Numbered from the stretch's first letter, positions 20,586-32,418 are shown. The stretch: 64,000 bases of DNA from Salvator merianae (GCA_003586115.2 QVOM02000025.1:84518863-84582862), one strand, 5' to 3'. Notes: generated from the sequence alone by a model not told the origin. Numbers and translations are program-made.

Positions 20586-21748
20586 TAGGCATGTACCAAA
20601 CTTCAATTCATTAAAGCCCAAACTGCAGTTAGAGGCTTGGGACTGCCAGGTGCTTTATCTGACAGCCCTGGGCATTCCTCACCACCTCTTAGTGACTCAC
20701 AAGGAATCCAAGCAGTGAGGGATGTTTACCCATTTCCCAAAGTGTGGCTGGCACTACAGTCATACCTTGGTACTCGACTGCTTTGAAACTCGTTGAATTT
20801 GGTACTCAACACATTTTGACATAAACATTTTGTCTTAGTACTCACTGTTTGGTGCTTGACGGGCAAGCTAGAACTTGTCGATGTCAGTTACCTCATGACT
20901 CACTACCCTTTCCAGCCAAAACAAAGGGTCACAGTCATATGGTAGCTCTTGCCCTGTGAACATCCCCTTGTGGTCTTATCTTAGTTTCTGTGGTCATTTT
21001 GTGGGTTTTTGAGCTTTTTTTTTTCTCATCGCCATGTGACACGTTAGTCACATGGTAGCTCTTGCCCTGTGCACATCATGTAAAGTAATGATATACAACC
21101 TTATCTTTTTACGTATTGCCTTAAAAATGTGCATTGTCTTTGGTTTGAGAATGCCTTAAATTTATGTACATTATTCCTTATGGGAAAAATTTGTTTGCTA
21201 CTCATTGTTTTTGGTACTCATCATGCCTCCCAAAACCAATTAACAACGAGTACCAAGGTGTGACTGTATGATGACCCCTTTAGTGAGAAGGGCTGCAGTG
21301 TGCATTGGCATGTGTTGGTGAACATGACCTTGATCTCATTGCACATTGACAGAAATGTAGTGATGGTTTTCTGCACCTGCCTAATGACATTTTATGGATG
21401 TGTACCAACATGCACCAGTGCATGTCACAGCCCCACCCATGGAGGGGGCTATAATGGCAACAGCCATGATTTCAGATATGGGTGAATTCTCTACACCGCT
21501 TGGATTCCATATGAGTCATATAAAGGTGAAAAGAGGAGCCCAGGACTGTTAGGGAAAGCCCAGGACAATCCTGGGCCTCTAACTGCAGTCATGCTTCAAC
21601 AAACTGCAGTCTGGGACATCCCTATTTTTAATGTTAAAAAGGATGATGAACATGTTTGATTCAAGGTACAAAATGGGCCAGATTGTTACCCTTGCAATTT
21701 GGTGTAATTCAAAGTGAACCACTAAGCGGAGGTTTGTACACATCCCTA
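20586..21748. mobile_element. Possible older hAT-like element hosting a Tigger-like insert
   Basis: Left TAGGCATGTACCAAACTTC and right TTTGTACACATCCCTA could be decayed TAGGGATGTGCA-type ends. Flanks TTTTTGAC and GTTTGAAG agree only at about half the positions. Short inverted blocks (AACTGCAGTTAGAGG near 20622 and CCTCTAACTGCAG near 21576) support a common element on either side of 20757-21266. Weak call. Confidence 0.3.
20757..21266. mobile_element. Tigger/mariner-like MITE (510 bp)
   Basis: Inverted ends CAGTCATACCTTGGTACTCG and CGAGTACCAAGGTGTGACTG are flanked by TA on both sides (20755-20756, 21267-21268), typical of Tc1/mariner including pogo/Tigger. The interior has a direct duplication (GGTAGCTCTTGCCCTGTG near 20941 and 21053). 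No transposase frame. Confidence 0.8.
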
Positions 21749-22137
21749 GTTTGAAGTTATTCATTTGGAGAGGTACATAGATGGACCTGCAAAGTGCCCT
21801 TATAATGCCTTAACCCACCCTTCTAGGGCCTTTATCATGGCACAGTTGGTGTATGGACAGAGTGTGGGTTAGCATGGACCCACAGTCTGTCAGCTTCCAT
21901 CCTGCCAAAAGCTGCACTGGAGCACCATAAGTGGCCAAAGGGGTAGTAAATTTCCTGTTTTCAAAGACCTGGTTGTTGGCATTGCCACCAGGAAACAAAA
22001 CTTCCCCAGCTGTGATGTTAGCATGGCCAGGGATAGCAGCCACTGTTTTGAAGAATGCTACAATTGTAGTGCTTTTCTTACTGTGATTCCCAATAGCACT
22101 TTAGTTAATGTGACATTGGAGATAGCCCAGTGCAGAC

Positions 22138-22943
22138 TAGGGATGTGCACGAAGGCAATTTCCCTTCTTCGCTTCGCAGCCCTGCGAAGCACCGGGGCTT
22201 CGTTTTCGCTCGAAAACGAGAGGCGCGAAAAGGGCGCTTTTCGTTTCCGATGCGAAAATCTTCGCAGCGACGGGACCCATCGGAAACGGAGAAAACTCAA
22301 CGCGAAGGAAAGACCTTCGCGGCGAAGGTCTTTTTTTCGCATTGAGTTTTTCTCCTCTTCCGCTCGCTGCTGGCTCCCTGATTCACCCTACTCTGTCAGC
22401 ACGCGCGCTGACAGAGTAGGGTAAATCAGAGAGCCGGCAGGAGACGAGAGAAATCACCGGGAAGGGAATCTCTCCCTTCCTTCCTGTTGATTTCTCTCGT
22501 CTCCCGCCGGCTGTCTGATTCACCCTACTATGGTCAGCGTGCGCGCTGACAGAGTGGGGTAAATCAGAGAGCTGGCGGGAGAGCAGAGAAATCACCGGGA
22601 AGGGAATTCCTCCCTTCCTTCCTGTTGATTTCTTTCGTCTCCCACATGTGCTGACAGCCTAGGGGGATGAGACGGCAAGCGGAAGAGAAGAAAAATCAAC
22701 TTGAGTTTTCTCCTCTTCCGCTCGCTGCCTGCCTGATTCACCCTAGGCTGTCAGCGCGCGCGCTGTCAGCCTAGGGGGATGAGACAGCGGCAAATTGCGA
22801 AGGTCCCGAAATGCATCGAAAATTGAGGGACCTTCGCAATTCGATTTCGTGATTTCTGTTGCCCTTCGCATTCGATGCGAAGGGAATGAAATCACGAAAT
22901 TCGATCGAAATTCGGGTGGTACGAAGCTTCGTGCACACCCCTA
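22138..22943 (-). mobile_element. GC-rich hairpin-chain hAT element, copy 4 (806 bp, reversed)
   Basis: Flanked by a perfect 8-bp duplication GTGCAGAC (22130-22137, 22944-22951). Ends TAGGGATGTGCACGAAGG and CTTCGTGCACACCCCTA. Reverse complement of copy 5 at 54870-55675, with the same length and very few differences. The interior stems are CTACTCTGTCAGC...GCTGACAGAGTAG, CTAGGCTGTCAGCGCG and AATCACCGGGAAGG...CCTTCCTGTTGATT. A distinct right-hand module (GCGAAAATCTTCGC, CTCAACGCGAAGG...) separates this subgroup from copies 1-3. Confidence 0.88.
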
Positions 22944-22951
22944 GTGCAGAC

Positions 22952-25261
22952 CCTAACAAAATCTATGTTTCTATTTATAGTTTGTTTGTCTGTGTGTCAG
23001 GCTACTAGAAGTTATCTTTTCTTCTTCTGTTTCCCATCTGAACTTAAAAGTTATTTTCAACTGTTAAAAGTAGAATGACACATTTTTCATTGTGCTTTTT
23101 AACAGTGTTAATGGTCACATTCAGCCACTCTTCTGCCAGTTTGTCCTAAGCAGATGTTTTCACTGTCTTGGAATTTCATTTTGTAGATCATTCAATTCTG
23201 ATTTTTTCATACTGGATCTTGGGTTCTGCTTAATATGTTTGGAAGCAGCACAGTCGGTTTGTGTGCGACAAATATATCAAATGGTTGTAACCTGTTGATG
23301 GTTTGTGAGCAAAATATTGCTTTTACTTGTATCATGCAGCTGGGTTAGATTATCATTGGTCCCTTTCAGATACAGTATAATAGTTCTGACCCTTGGGTTG
23401 AACAACAGTTTAGCATTACATTCTGGATTTGTAGCTATTGCCAGAGGTTGTGACACTTTGGTTAACTACAATGCAAACATTCATGATTCATTTCCACAGT
23501 TGAATTGTTATGGTCAGCCATGACACTGGAGAAAATATACACAGGGAGATTCTTCTCAGATTGTCTTTCAGGGGTAAAATGCCATTCTGTATACTGCAAA
23601 TCCAGAAATACTGGGTCTGTTTCTGAAACTGCCTATATTAAACAGAATTCTCAAAGTGCTTTCATTTTGGAGACTAATGGGATCACTTCTGTTCAAAATC
23701 CCCCTCTCAGCTACTAGTTTAGGGGTGGTTAAGCTTCTATCTAAGGATTTAACATGGTCCTCCAACCAAATAATTATGGTCCTCGGAAACCTTGCTTAGG
23801 TCTTGGGGAAGTGGGAGAGAATTAAGGTAGGTTCAGGTTTGGCATGGTAGAAATATTTTGATTTCTCTGCCAGAGCAGAGCATGGGTCAGAAAGCAAACC
23901 ATACTCTCCCTGGTCATCAAATTGTTTATTCAAGACAGGTGACATCCTTCCTCCAGCTGATCTGGAAGCATGTGAAACAAAGACTTGTGTCTGCTAGAAC
24001 TCTGGCAAAAAGTAAGTGCTATCCACTGGCCAAAAACTTTCAGCTCACTGAACTCTCATCCTTAACTGTTTACTCCCCAGGACCTGCTAAACTCCCATCC
24101 ACCTCCAGCATCTAATCCTATACCCACCTGCCCCTTCTAAATCATGAAAGCAAACAGAATTCTCCTGCTGGGCAATGCAAAGCATCCTCTTACTTTTTTT
24201 GTTTTCCTTTCCAAATGTTTTGCAAGCATGCAATGCTAGAATGTGAGAACGAAGAGCTATCTTACGCGTCATTGACACAGGGGATGGAATGCTTCACTTT
24301 CCTCCTTACTTTCTATCTGACATTCATAGGTAGCTTCCACAGTCAGTGAAGACCATTCCTGAAGTGGTCTCCACTTGCCATGCTGACAATCACCTTAATG
24401 GTGTCATGCTGTCTGCATACCTGCTCTTGACTTGGCAAAGGGAACTTCAAAGCTGGGGAACTTTCGTTCCCTGGTCTGCTGTTTCTGCCCAAGGAATTTT
24501 GCAGAACACATGAAATGGCCATGGAATTCAGTCAATTTTTTTTTTCTGTGCTCTGCAAAACAGTGAGCACCTTAACAGGTAAATGTGGATCGTGCAGGGA
24601 GAGAGAGCAATGGGAAAACCGTGAAAGCTCTTCCCGTCACTCTGCTGGTATGTATAGTGCTTTGACAAGTGCTCCCAGGGGAAATTCTGTGCCCTTAAGG
24701 TACTCTGGCTGTGCAACAAGGATGCACAGATGCATGTCTCCTGCACCCATCAGAGTAATCCCATGGTGTTATTAAGGTCCCAGGTGGATCTTGCCAAAGT
24801 GAGAGTATATAGTTCAGAAGGCAAGTCTCTTTCTTTCATCCTTTCAATTTTCTCGCTCATATGTCTGATCTTTAATCACTTAATAAATAGTTCTGGCAAG
24901 ATTATATCAGAATCTTCTTCTGCAATTAATCAAGATGGCAGCACTGAGATTAAGCTGGGTCATAATGGTTAAGACTTCAGCTCTTTCTCCTCTTTTTGAA
25001 AAATATTTATGTATAAGAAATAATGCCTTCCTCCCCCTCTACTGGGATTTTGTTTACATCTGTGTTATCTACTGGCTTAGGACACAAAGAGAAGAGAGAG
25101 ATCAGTGTTGCATTGTTGGGGTTTATTGGGGTTCCCTGCGCTTGTTCTCTTTTCTGTACGCACAGTAACTCCGAGCAACAAACATTCCCCACTTTAACAA
25201 GAATGATCAGTTTCTACCCATGGCTGTCTTAAAGACCTGCCCTGCACAGTAACACATTGGA
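22952..25261. other. 2.3-kb stretch without recognisable repeat or gene
   Basis: The longest interval here where I recognise neither a transposon family nor a microsatellite. Open frames are under 90 codons and no splice-bounded frame stands out. 24290-24780 has some GGGCC-element vocabulary but no ends. It may be intronic or intergenic single-copy DNA. Confidence 0.3.
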
Positions 25262-25540
25262 ATAATAAGACCATAAGAGGATCCCTACTAGATTGGGCCC
25301 CAGCCCATCTAGCCCAGCATCCTGTTTCACACAGTAGCCCATCAATTGTTTCTGGGCATTCTCAAGTGGAAGATGAAGGCAAAACCTTCACCTGCTCTCA
25401 TCTCCCTGCAAGTGCCCTTTAGAAGCATCCTGCCTGTCTCTCTACCCTGGAGGCAGTACCCTGGCATCCATTCTAGTAGCCATTGATGTACCTGTCCTCC
25501 ATGAATCTGACAAACCCTTTCCTGATGCTATCCAGGCTTT
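25262..25540 (-). mobile_element. CR1-like LINE 3' end, antisense
   Basis: Reverse orientation of the family at 15640-15889: CATAAGAGGATCCC, CAGCATCCTGTTTCACAC, CTTCACCTGCTCTCATC, GGCATCCATTCTAGTAGCC, CTCCATGAATCTGAC. The tail side is at the left. Truncated upstream in the element's own sense. Confidence 0.75.
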
Positions 25541-25643
25541 AATAAGTATCTGTGGGCCATTTGACATGCAGAAAGCTACAAAGACAGTTGGCCTTGCTTT
25601 CTGTTGTTGTTAGCATGCTAGCAAGATCTCAACACTTGATAAG

Positions 25644-26134
25644 GGGCCTATTTGCACTTTCCACTGTGTGGGCCTCCTGGTCACCATGGCAGTGGCTGGA
25701 CACTTGACAGCCGCTGCCACGGTGATGATCGGGCTTGTGCCTGAACGGGAACCAGAACGCCAGATTGGGCATCATGCAGCCCCATCCAGCATCACAGGCC
25801 TGATCCGGGCATCACAGGCACAATTGGGGCATCGCATGGGCCCAATCGGGCCCGCTTGCCCCATTGCACATTTGTGATTGTGTAATCATGCATGCACAAT
25901 AGGCACATCACTCACAAGATGGCCACCACGGTGCAGGTAAGTATGAATGGAACTTTACCTGAAGCTCCCTATGAGCTTCAGGTAAGGTTCCAGAATGCTA
26001 ATTACCGCACCAGTGGTGGTAGCAATTGGGAGCGGATAAAGTCTGTTTCCGGCCACTCAGGCCTCCGTCAAGTGTGGAAGCACTTGAGTAGCAAGCATCC
26101 TTGATGCTTGCAGTTTGCATGTGTGAATAGACCC
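25644..26134 (-). mobile_element. GGGCC-ended DNA element, group B (491 bp)
   Basis: GGGCCTATTTGCACTTTCC and GTGTGAATAGACCC. Group B interiors carry runs of GATTGGGCATCA/CCCAATCGGGCC and a GAAGCTCCCTATGAGCTTC dyad at 25958. Near the right end is an AGCAAGCATCC...GATGCTTGC dyad. Flanks AAG and ATA do not agree. Confidence 0.6.
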
Positions 26135-26139
26135 ATAGT

Positions 26140-26162
26140 ATTTATTTATTTATTTATTTATT
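26140..26162 (+). repeat. TTTA simple repeat
   Basis: Short run of ATTT units, possibly a decayed LINE tail. Confidence 0.75.
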
Positions 26163-26697
26163 AAAGATACTTGAATCCAGAGGATTTAGAACCATAGCAA
26201 AAGCATCAAGGATACCTCATGCTTTAATTTCATGAGCTGTCTTAGAACAAAGGCATGATTTGGCAGATCTACCTTTCAAAAAGGGAAAAGGGACCCCATC
26301 ACACAACATTGGGAGATGTCTTCTGTTTGAGCTGTTTGTCTTCATCATCATTAAAGTCACATTTCACAAGACTGGAAGGTTTTAGAAGTGAATTTACATA
26401 AAATAGAAGTGTTTTATGGGGCTTCTCTTAAATGCAGCTGGATTTTCGTTTGCAGACATATGAAATCCAACCTGTATGAAACCTCCCTGATATATTGATT
26501 CAGCCTGTAAGGAGAATCTGAGATGGATGTGCTTCCCAGCACAACATGCTCAAAACTCACTTGGAAGTTCTTTAGTTTCAGGACCATTTCTCAGTGGCAA
26601 AGCCAGCATTTGGACAAAACAAGGGAGATGATATTTAAGAGCATTCCTTGAAAAACAAAAGCACTGCTAATTAACAGTATTGGTGATGACACACTAA
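26163..26697. other. Unassigned stretch
   Basis: Nothing recognised. Its last three bases, TAA (26695-26697), duplicate the right flank of the next element. Confidence 0.3.
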
Positions 26698-27044
26698 GGG
26701 CCTTTTCACACTTTTCACTACAGCTGCTCCTGATCACTGCTAGCTGTTCCACAGCAGTACTGGGCGCGGATGGGCTGCTCCTGTTATGCAGCATTATTAT
26801 CCTTTTCTGGGTGTGAATGCTATGCTGTGCAGCTGTGGCCCTATCCCCAGTCACCATAGCAGTGGCCGGAGTTTCCCCAGCTGTTTCATGGAGTAGGCCA
26901 TCAACATTCACACTACAATTGCTGAAAACCCATTTCTGGCAGGTTTCAGCCCTTGCAGTGTGAATGGCTTTTGCAATGTAGGGTCTGTTGCACTGTGGAA
27001 TGTTCACTTGCGAACATTCCATGGTGGAAAGTGTGAAAATACCC
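26698..27044 (+). mobile_element. GGGCC-ended DNA element, group A (347 bp) with TAA duplication
   Basis: GGGCCTTTTCACACTTTTC and GGAAAGTGTGAAAATACCC with TAA on both sides (26695-26697, 27045-27047), the textbook target for PIF/Harbinger. The inner right dyad GGAATGTTCACTTGCGAACATTCC is nearly perfect. Blocks CTAGCTG, GGCTGCTCCTG, GTCACCATAGCAGTGGCC follow the group order. Confidence 0.75.
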
Positions 27045-27849
27045 TAAGAGAATTTCTTTATGGTGATAATTTGATTTTAAAATGCCTCCCTCAAAAGCTG
27101 TGCATTAAGATATATATGAGTTATGAAATTATACATGATTTACTTTATTTAATTATCTCATTTGTCATAGTTTTTTGGGGGGTTGCTATGCCATGTTCCA
27201 TAGTTCTGCTTCGAGCCTAAACTTTCAGATATGGCTAAACAAGGGAATAAAACTGAGATTACAAACAAAGAGACAGAAAAAAGGTTTGGATCATTGATAT
27301 CATTAGATCACATGGAAAAAAAATAAATCTGCTTGAGGTTCAAGGCAAGGTAACCTGAAGAAGATATTAGAGAGAAGTTTACTAAGTCTCCAGCAGATTT
27401 TCCTATTCGAATATTGCAGAAGAAAATGGAGTATTTCTTTTTGACAGAGAAACTCAAGCTGAAAAAGATCTTCATTTAGAAAGGATAGATTGAAAGGAGC
27501 AGTTTTTACTTACAAGCAACAAAGATTTTGACTAAACAAAAAGAAAGAGGATCTCCTGAGGAAATTTGAAAGGGAGATGGAAGAAACGTGAATGGGAGGT
27601 AACAGATGAAACTGTTCCTAAATTGCAGCAGATAATGAAGGATTCTAAAGGCCAATATACGATTGAAACCAGATCTTTCTCTGTGGGGCTTGATAGATCC
27701 ATTATTATAGATGACTACAGTTTTAAGATTACTGTATATGTGTGTGTAAAGATGGGAGAATTCAGCATTACCCACCAGGGAAGATTAGTTACTGAAACTT
27801 ATAGACTTGGCAGAAAAAAAGATAAATTATGATTGATCAGGGAGAGAAC

Positions 27850-27850
<1 letters not shown>
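27045..27850 (+). mobile_element. Possible decayed LINE segment, weak
   Basis: A-rich sense-strand composition between 27225 and 27840, with an 88-codon frame (27566-27832) starting M-K-G-R-W-K and lacking a recognisable domain. The texture and the trailing GT repeat suggest a degraded LINE, possibly L1 ORF1, but no diagnostic motif is visible. It could equally be single-copy DNA. Confidence 0.25.
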
Positions 27851-27851
<1 letters not shown>

Positions 27852-27889
<38 letters not shown>

Positions 27890-27891
27890 TG
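27852..27891 (+). repeat. GT microsatellite
   Basis: About 40 bp of TG units with one TA interruption. Confidence 0.95.
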
Positions 27892-28963
27892 CTTAAATGA
27901 GATTTTTTGAGTAAAGAAACAAAATCAAAATTATATATTGACTCTGGCATTTGACGACTAGTAAGTTTGAATTACCAAAATAAATGAAGTAGTTGCAATA
28001 TTTAGGGGGAGGCATGGAAAAGGTTTATACATTTAATCAACAAAAGGAAGATTGGATGCTACTTTTTTCTTTCTCTTTTTTTTTAATCTCTTTGCTATAT
28101 TTTACAGTAACTTGTAATATATCTTAAATTTCTAATAATTATGAAAAGGAAAATTTTGGGATAGAAGCAGGAGAATACTCATCATTATGGTTTCCACCTG
28201 ACCAAAAGAAGGGCCTTTGCAAGCTGTGACTTATTTTTCCTTTGCTTTAAAAATGATACATAAATGATTATACATGTAGCAATGAATGATATAATGAGGC
28301 AGAGAATACACAGTCATAAATCACATTTAAACTCACAGTGACAAATGAGAGGATAAAATAAAAGGTTACAATGATAACACAATGACAAATAATAATGCAA
28401 ATCAAGCCAGAGATAATAACAATTACCATGAACTGTGCTCCATTTGGAGGGGCTACAGATTAGATTTCAGAGAAGCAAGAGAGAAATGAGAATGAGAAAA
28501 AGGATGACGTTGAGGGTGAGGACAAGAAGAAGACATTCCCTAGAGTGTTCATTCAGCTCTATCTCATCAATTGCTTTAACTTAAAAATTCTCTCCTACTT
28601 GTATCTCAATAATCCCCCATTCATGCTGACATACACTGTTGCTTAATTTCACATCAATATACCAGACTTTCTGTATGGCCTATGGAAATCATCAGTGGCT
28701 GTTTAATTTGAAGCAAGTCCATTTGGAAAGCCAAGACTTCTATTCTTGAGGAAATGCTTAATCCTCAGTCAATACAATGTATTAAAAATTATCCAATTTT
28801 CCCTAACTTTTCATTCCCCTCCAGAGTCTAAGGGGTTATCCACATTTCTGAGCCATCATGCGTATGTGCCCTTTCTGCATTTGGTCAGTAGACTGGACCA
28901 AGAAGCTCTATAGCATGCTTAGATTGCACTGGACTAGCACTATTCTGGTCCAGAAGAATCCTA
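27892..28963. other. Unassigned AT-rich stretch
   Basis: No clear family. 28860-28960 has group D-like words (CCCTTTCTGCATTTGG, TTGCACTGGACTAGC) without ends. The remainder is AT-rich and unclassified. Confidence 0.3.
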
Positions 28964-29818
28964 GGGCCAATTTGCACTTCATGGTAGCAAGCATTGAGAA
29001 TGCTTGCTATCCAAGCACTGCAAGACAGGTGAAGTGATCAGAAGTGGTATACAACCACTCCCAATCATCCCTATTACTGGAGAAGTAAATTGCAGCCTGA
29101 AAACTTACCTGGAGCTCATAGTGAGCTTCAGGTAAGTTGCCATTTGCAATTGCCTGAGGTGTGGTGGTCATCTTGGGTACAAGCTGCTCCATCTCACATG
29201 TGTGATTGCATGACCACACATATGAAATGGGACATGTGGGCCCAATTGGGCCCAGGCAATGTCCCAATTGGGCCTATGATGCCCAATTTGGCCTTGCAAT
29301 GCCCAATCGTCGCCATGGCAGTAGGAAGTATCTGGTGGCTGCCATGGCAATTGGCAGGCCTGCACAGTGTGCAAGCACAATCAGCCTGAGGCATCACATG
29401 GCCCAAGTGGGTGTGCCTGATCACACTGGTGCAATCAGCTGATCATGCCTGTACACCATGCAGGCCTGCCGTTCGGCATGGTAGCAGCTGGATGCTTCCC
29501 AGCCACTGCTGTGATGATTGGGTGCATGCCCAATTGCGGCATTACTGGCCCGGTTGGGGCATTGCAGGGGGCCAATCAGGCCTGTGCAATTGGGCAGACT
29601 CAACTGAGCAATTGTGCATGCATGCCCATGCATGTGGAGCTGTTGCCAGTCACCATGGCAGCAACTGGCCTCTGCTGAGGTGAGAATTGGCCACGGTAGC
29701 CAAGTTATGGTCCAGCTTTTGGTTGTGCAGTGCTGATGGTGTCCATGCTGCATGGTACAGTACTACATTAGCACAGACTAATTACTCTGTGTTAGCATAG
29801 TAACTGTGAAAATGGCCC
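28964..29818 (+). mobile_element. GGGCC-ended DNA element, group B (855 bp)
   Basis: GGGCCAATTTGCACTTCATGG and AGTAACTGTGAAAATGGCCC, with CTA at the left and TAA at the right. The interior is dense in CCCAATTGGGCC palindromes (29235-29310) and GCCATGGCA dyads, and includes GCTCATAGTGAGC flanked by CTTACCTG...CAGGTAAG at 29103-29135. A left dyad AGCAAGCATTGAGAATGCTTGCT at 28985 matches the right end of 25644-26134 reversed. Confidence 0.65.
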
Positions 29819-29861
29819 TAAAGAGTCCTTATTCTGACTTACTGTTAGACCCACACTCTCT

Positions 29862-30338
29862 GGGTCTTTTCATCCTTTCTGCCTTAGAATAGGATAATTA
29901 TCCTGTTCTAAGTTGGAACAGATCTCACAGTGTGAAATAAATTCACACTGGAAGGTCTGGAACATACTGGCAATGGAATACCAGCATTTGCAGTGCATAT
30001 GCTGGTGGCCTGTGCCATGACAGTGGCCGGGGAAACTTCCAGCCATTGTCATGGCAACTGGAAATGCAGAACTGTGCAGCTGCAGCTGTGCTGCATCGCA
30101 CCACACTGCACTGTACCACACTGCTCAGCATTCACATCCAGAAGAGAGTGGGAATGCTGTGTATTGGGGTCAGTCCAGATGCTCCCAGTACAGCTGTGGA
30201 GCATGATTTTTTGCTCCACAGCAAGTAGGATTAGGAGCAGCTATAATCTGTTCCTGATCACCAGGGTCTCCACGTGATGCAAATGCACTTCACTAGTGAG
30301 CGTCCATCCACTCACTAACATAAAGTGCAAGAAGGCCC
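29862..30338 (-). mobile_element. GGGCC-ended DNA element, group A (477 bp)
   Basis: GGGTCTTTTCATCCTTTCTG and AAAGTGCAAGAAGGCCC. The dyad CTTAGAATAGGATAATTATC...CTGTTCTAAG lies at the left, so the copy is reversed. It carries GTGCCATGACAGTGGCC, CACCACACTGCACTG repeats and a right-hand ACTAGTGAGCG block. Flanks TCT and TAA differ. It follows the group B element after a 43-bp gap. Confidence 0.65.
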
Positions 30339-32418
30339 TAAGTTTCAGTGTATTGGGCCAGCCACTTACTGCCTCCAGGCAGTGATCAAGCACCTGAACT
30401 ATCTCCCCCGATGCATATGGAATGGAAATTTAGGATGTTTTTGCACTTTTTCTTTGTATTCTGGGCTTCTCCATCCCAGTCTGGGATGGGTTGTTGCTGG
30501 TCTGGCATTTGCATTGGGACAGCCTGTCCTGTGCCAATTCCCACTGAAGGCTATGCCAGCTTTGGAGCTGGTATTGGAAACTGTGAAGACCAGGAAAAAT
30601 TAGTATTTAATTATTTACTTCCAGCAGACTGTGCTGAGCATGCATAAACCCCCATTAAGGATAGAAAGATAGTTGGGGTACTAGAAGGCTTCAAGACTTG
30701 CCTTAATTCTCTAATTTAGAGGGAGTGAGGAATATGTGTGTCTTCTAGAACCAACTTCTCAATAAAAATGACCAAGAAGTGCAGACAGTAACAGCCAAGG
30801 GATGTTCCAATAAAGATTAGAAACAAAAGCTCTTTTTGCACTCACCATTAATCCATAACAAGGGGACCACAAAATCCTCTTCTGAACCTCATTGGTCCGC
30901 ATATTAGTGGAGATTTGTGAGGCCCCACACCCTGTTGGTACACTCCATCTGTGCTGGGCTTCTTAGCCCTGGTACAACAGACTGCACATGAGTGGATGGT
31001 CCAGTGTACCAGACCATGGTTGAAGCAAGCTACAGCACCATTTTTGCACCACAGCTATGGTGAATGCCTTCTGGTGAACCCGTTCACAGTGCACATTCTT
31101 GGAGTCTGCTATACTGCTCTACCAGCCCAGTGCAGACACAGCCTTTTTAGCCTTTTATCTTGAAAGACGGTCCAGCAGAACCATACTTTATAGAACAGAA
31201 TGTCCCTGAAGGTATCAGTTCCTGAGCAATTCAGGCTACCCATTTCTCAACACTGAGGTGGTTTTGGTGAGTCCCCCTTAGCTGACCTTCATCTATCTAA
31301 GATTAAGGGTCAGGACATTTAAAGCTGGGGATATGACTGTAAGATAACAGGGATGGATGACTCCTATTACCTCCAGGTTTCTCTCTTTGAAAGTAGACAT
31401 AAAAAGCTTCAGTTCAGCCAAATGCCTTAAGACCTTACTCTTCTCAGCATTCCTAGTAGGGCGGGCCTTGCTCATAATACTATTATAACCTTGTAAACTA
31501 CATATATTACAAGTGACCCTATATGAAATATCCTTTAGCAAGCAGCTAGAAGGTTAAGAGGCTGTGATGACTTTTGAAATGAAAGTGAGGTTGTGGAGGG
31601 GCAGAGGGAGGGGAGGGAGAGAACATTTGGAAACTTAAAAGCGCTGATACAGGGGGAAATAGCAGGCAGTGAACAGAATGCTAATAAAATGGGCAGTGAA
31701 ACACACTCTGTGTGCTGCAGGGCTCTTTCCACTTCTTTGAGCATTTGGAACAGATTTCCCTCCAGCATTTTGGTAAATTCAAATCATTTGAGTTACTGAA
31801 TATGACACAGAAAGGCACCCCTAGTCTTTTAAAGAGCTGCAGGACTCTAAACTAGGACATGCTCAGACGGGTTAGTGAGTCCTGCCAATCTCTAACTCAT
31901 GAATTTCCTCATTAAAATACAGGACGGCAAAATGTGATCTTAACTAGTTTAAGCCAAAGTCCAAGAGCAACTGATCAATAAGTGATTGTGCATGCAGGGA
32001 AAGAACGCAGTAAAGCCAATATTCTTCATTCCTATCTCCTAACATTCAGAGGAATGGGAAAGCACACAGAGTCTCCAATAGAAAACAATGGAAATATAGA
32101 GACTAGAGGAAACTCACTGGCCCAGAGAGGGGGGACAGCTGTAGATTTGGCATCTTCTGAGCAGGGAGGGGCAGGGAGGACAATTAACACAAGAGGCAAC
32201 TGCTCGGGGGGGGGGCAAAGTCATCTTTAGAAAAAGAGTGGGAAAAGGCAAAGAGACGCAGAGGAAGTGGTGATAACAGGATGGAGAAAGCCAGAGACTC
32301 CGAAGCAGAGTCGCCAAAAATGCATTGTATATCTGGAAGTTGTAGAGCAAGTTGCAAGCTCTACTGAAGCAGCTTTCAGGATTATCCTCACCTGATGCCT
32401 GTTCCCTAGTCTTTGGGA
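30339..32418. other. About 2 kb without clear gene or bounded element
   Basis: 30830-31145 contains group D-like sequence (CTCACCATTAATCC, CTGTGCTGGGC, CAGACCATGG) without definable ends. 31293-31800 and 31980-32350 have opposing frames of 70-110 codons with no domain. I see nothing else. Confidence 0.3.

Noticed and set aside
22023..22424. 133-codon frame in copy 4 and the matching 134-codon frame in copy 5
   Set aside because: Conservation between them is conservation of a non-coding palindromic element. The reverse strand is equally open and no transposase motif is present.
29205..29700. Overlapping frames of 70-110 codons rich in Trp, His and Gly
   Set aside because: They lie inside a group B element full of CCCAATTGGGCC palindromes; similar frames appear on both strands.
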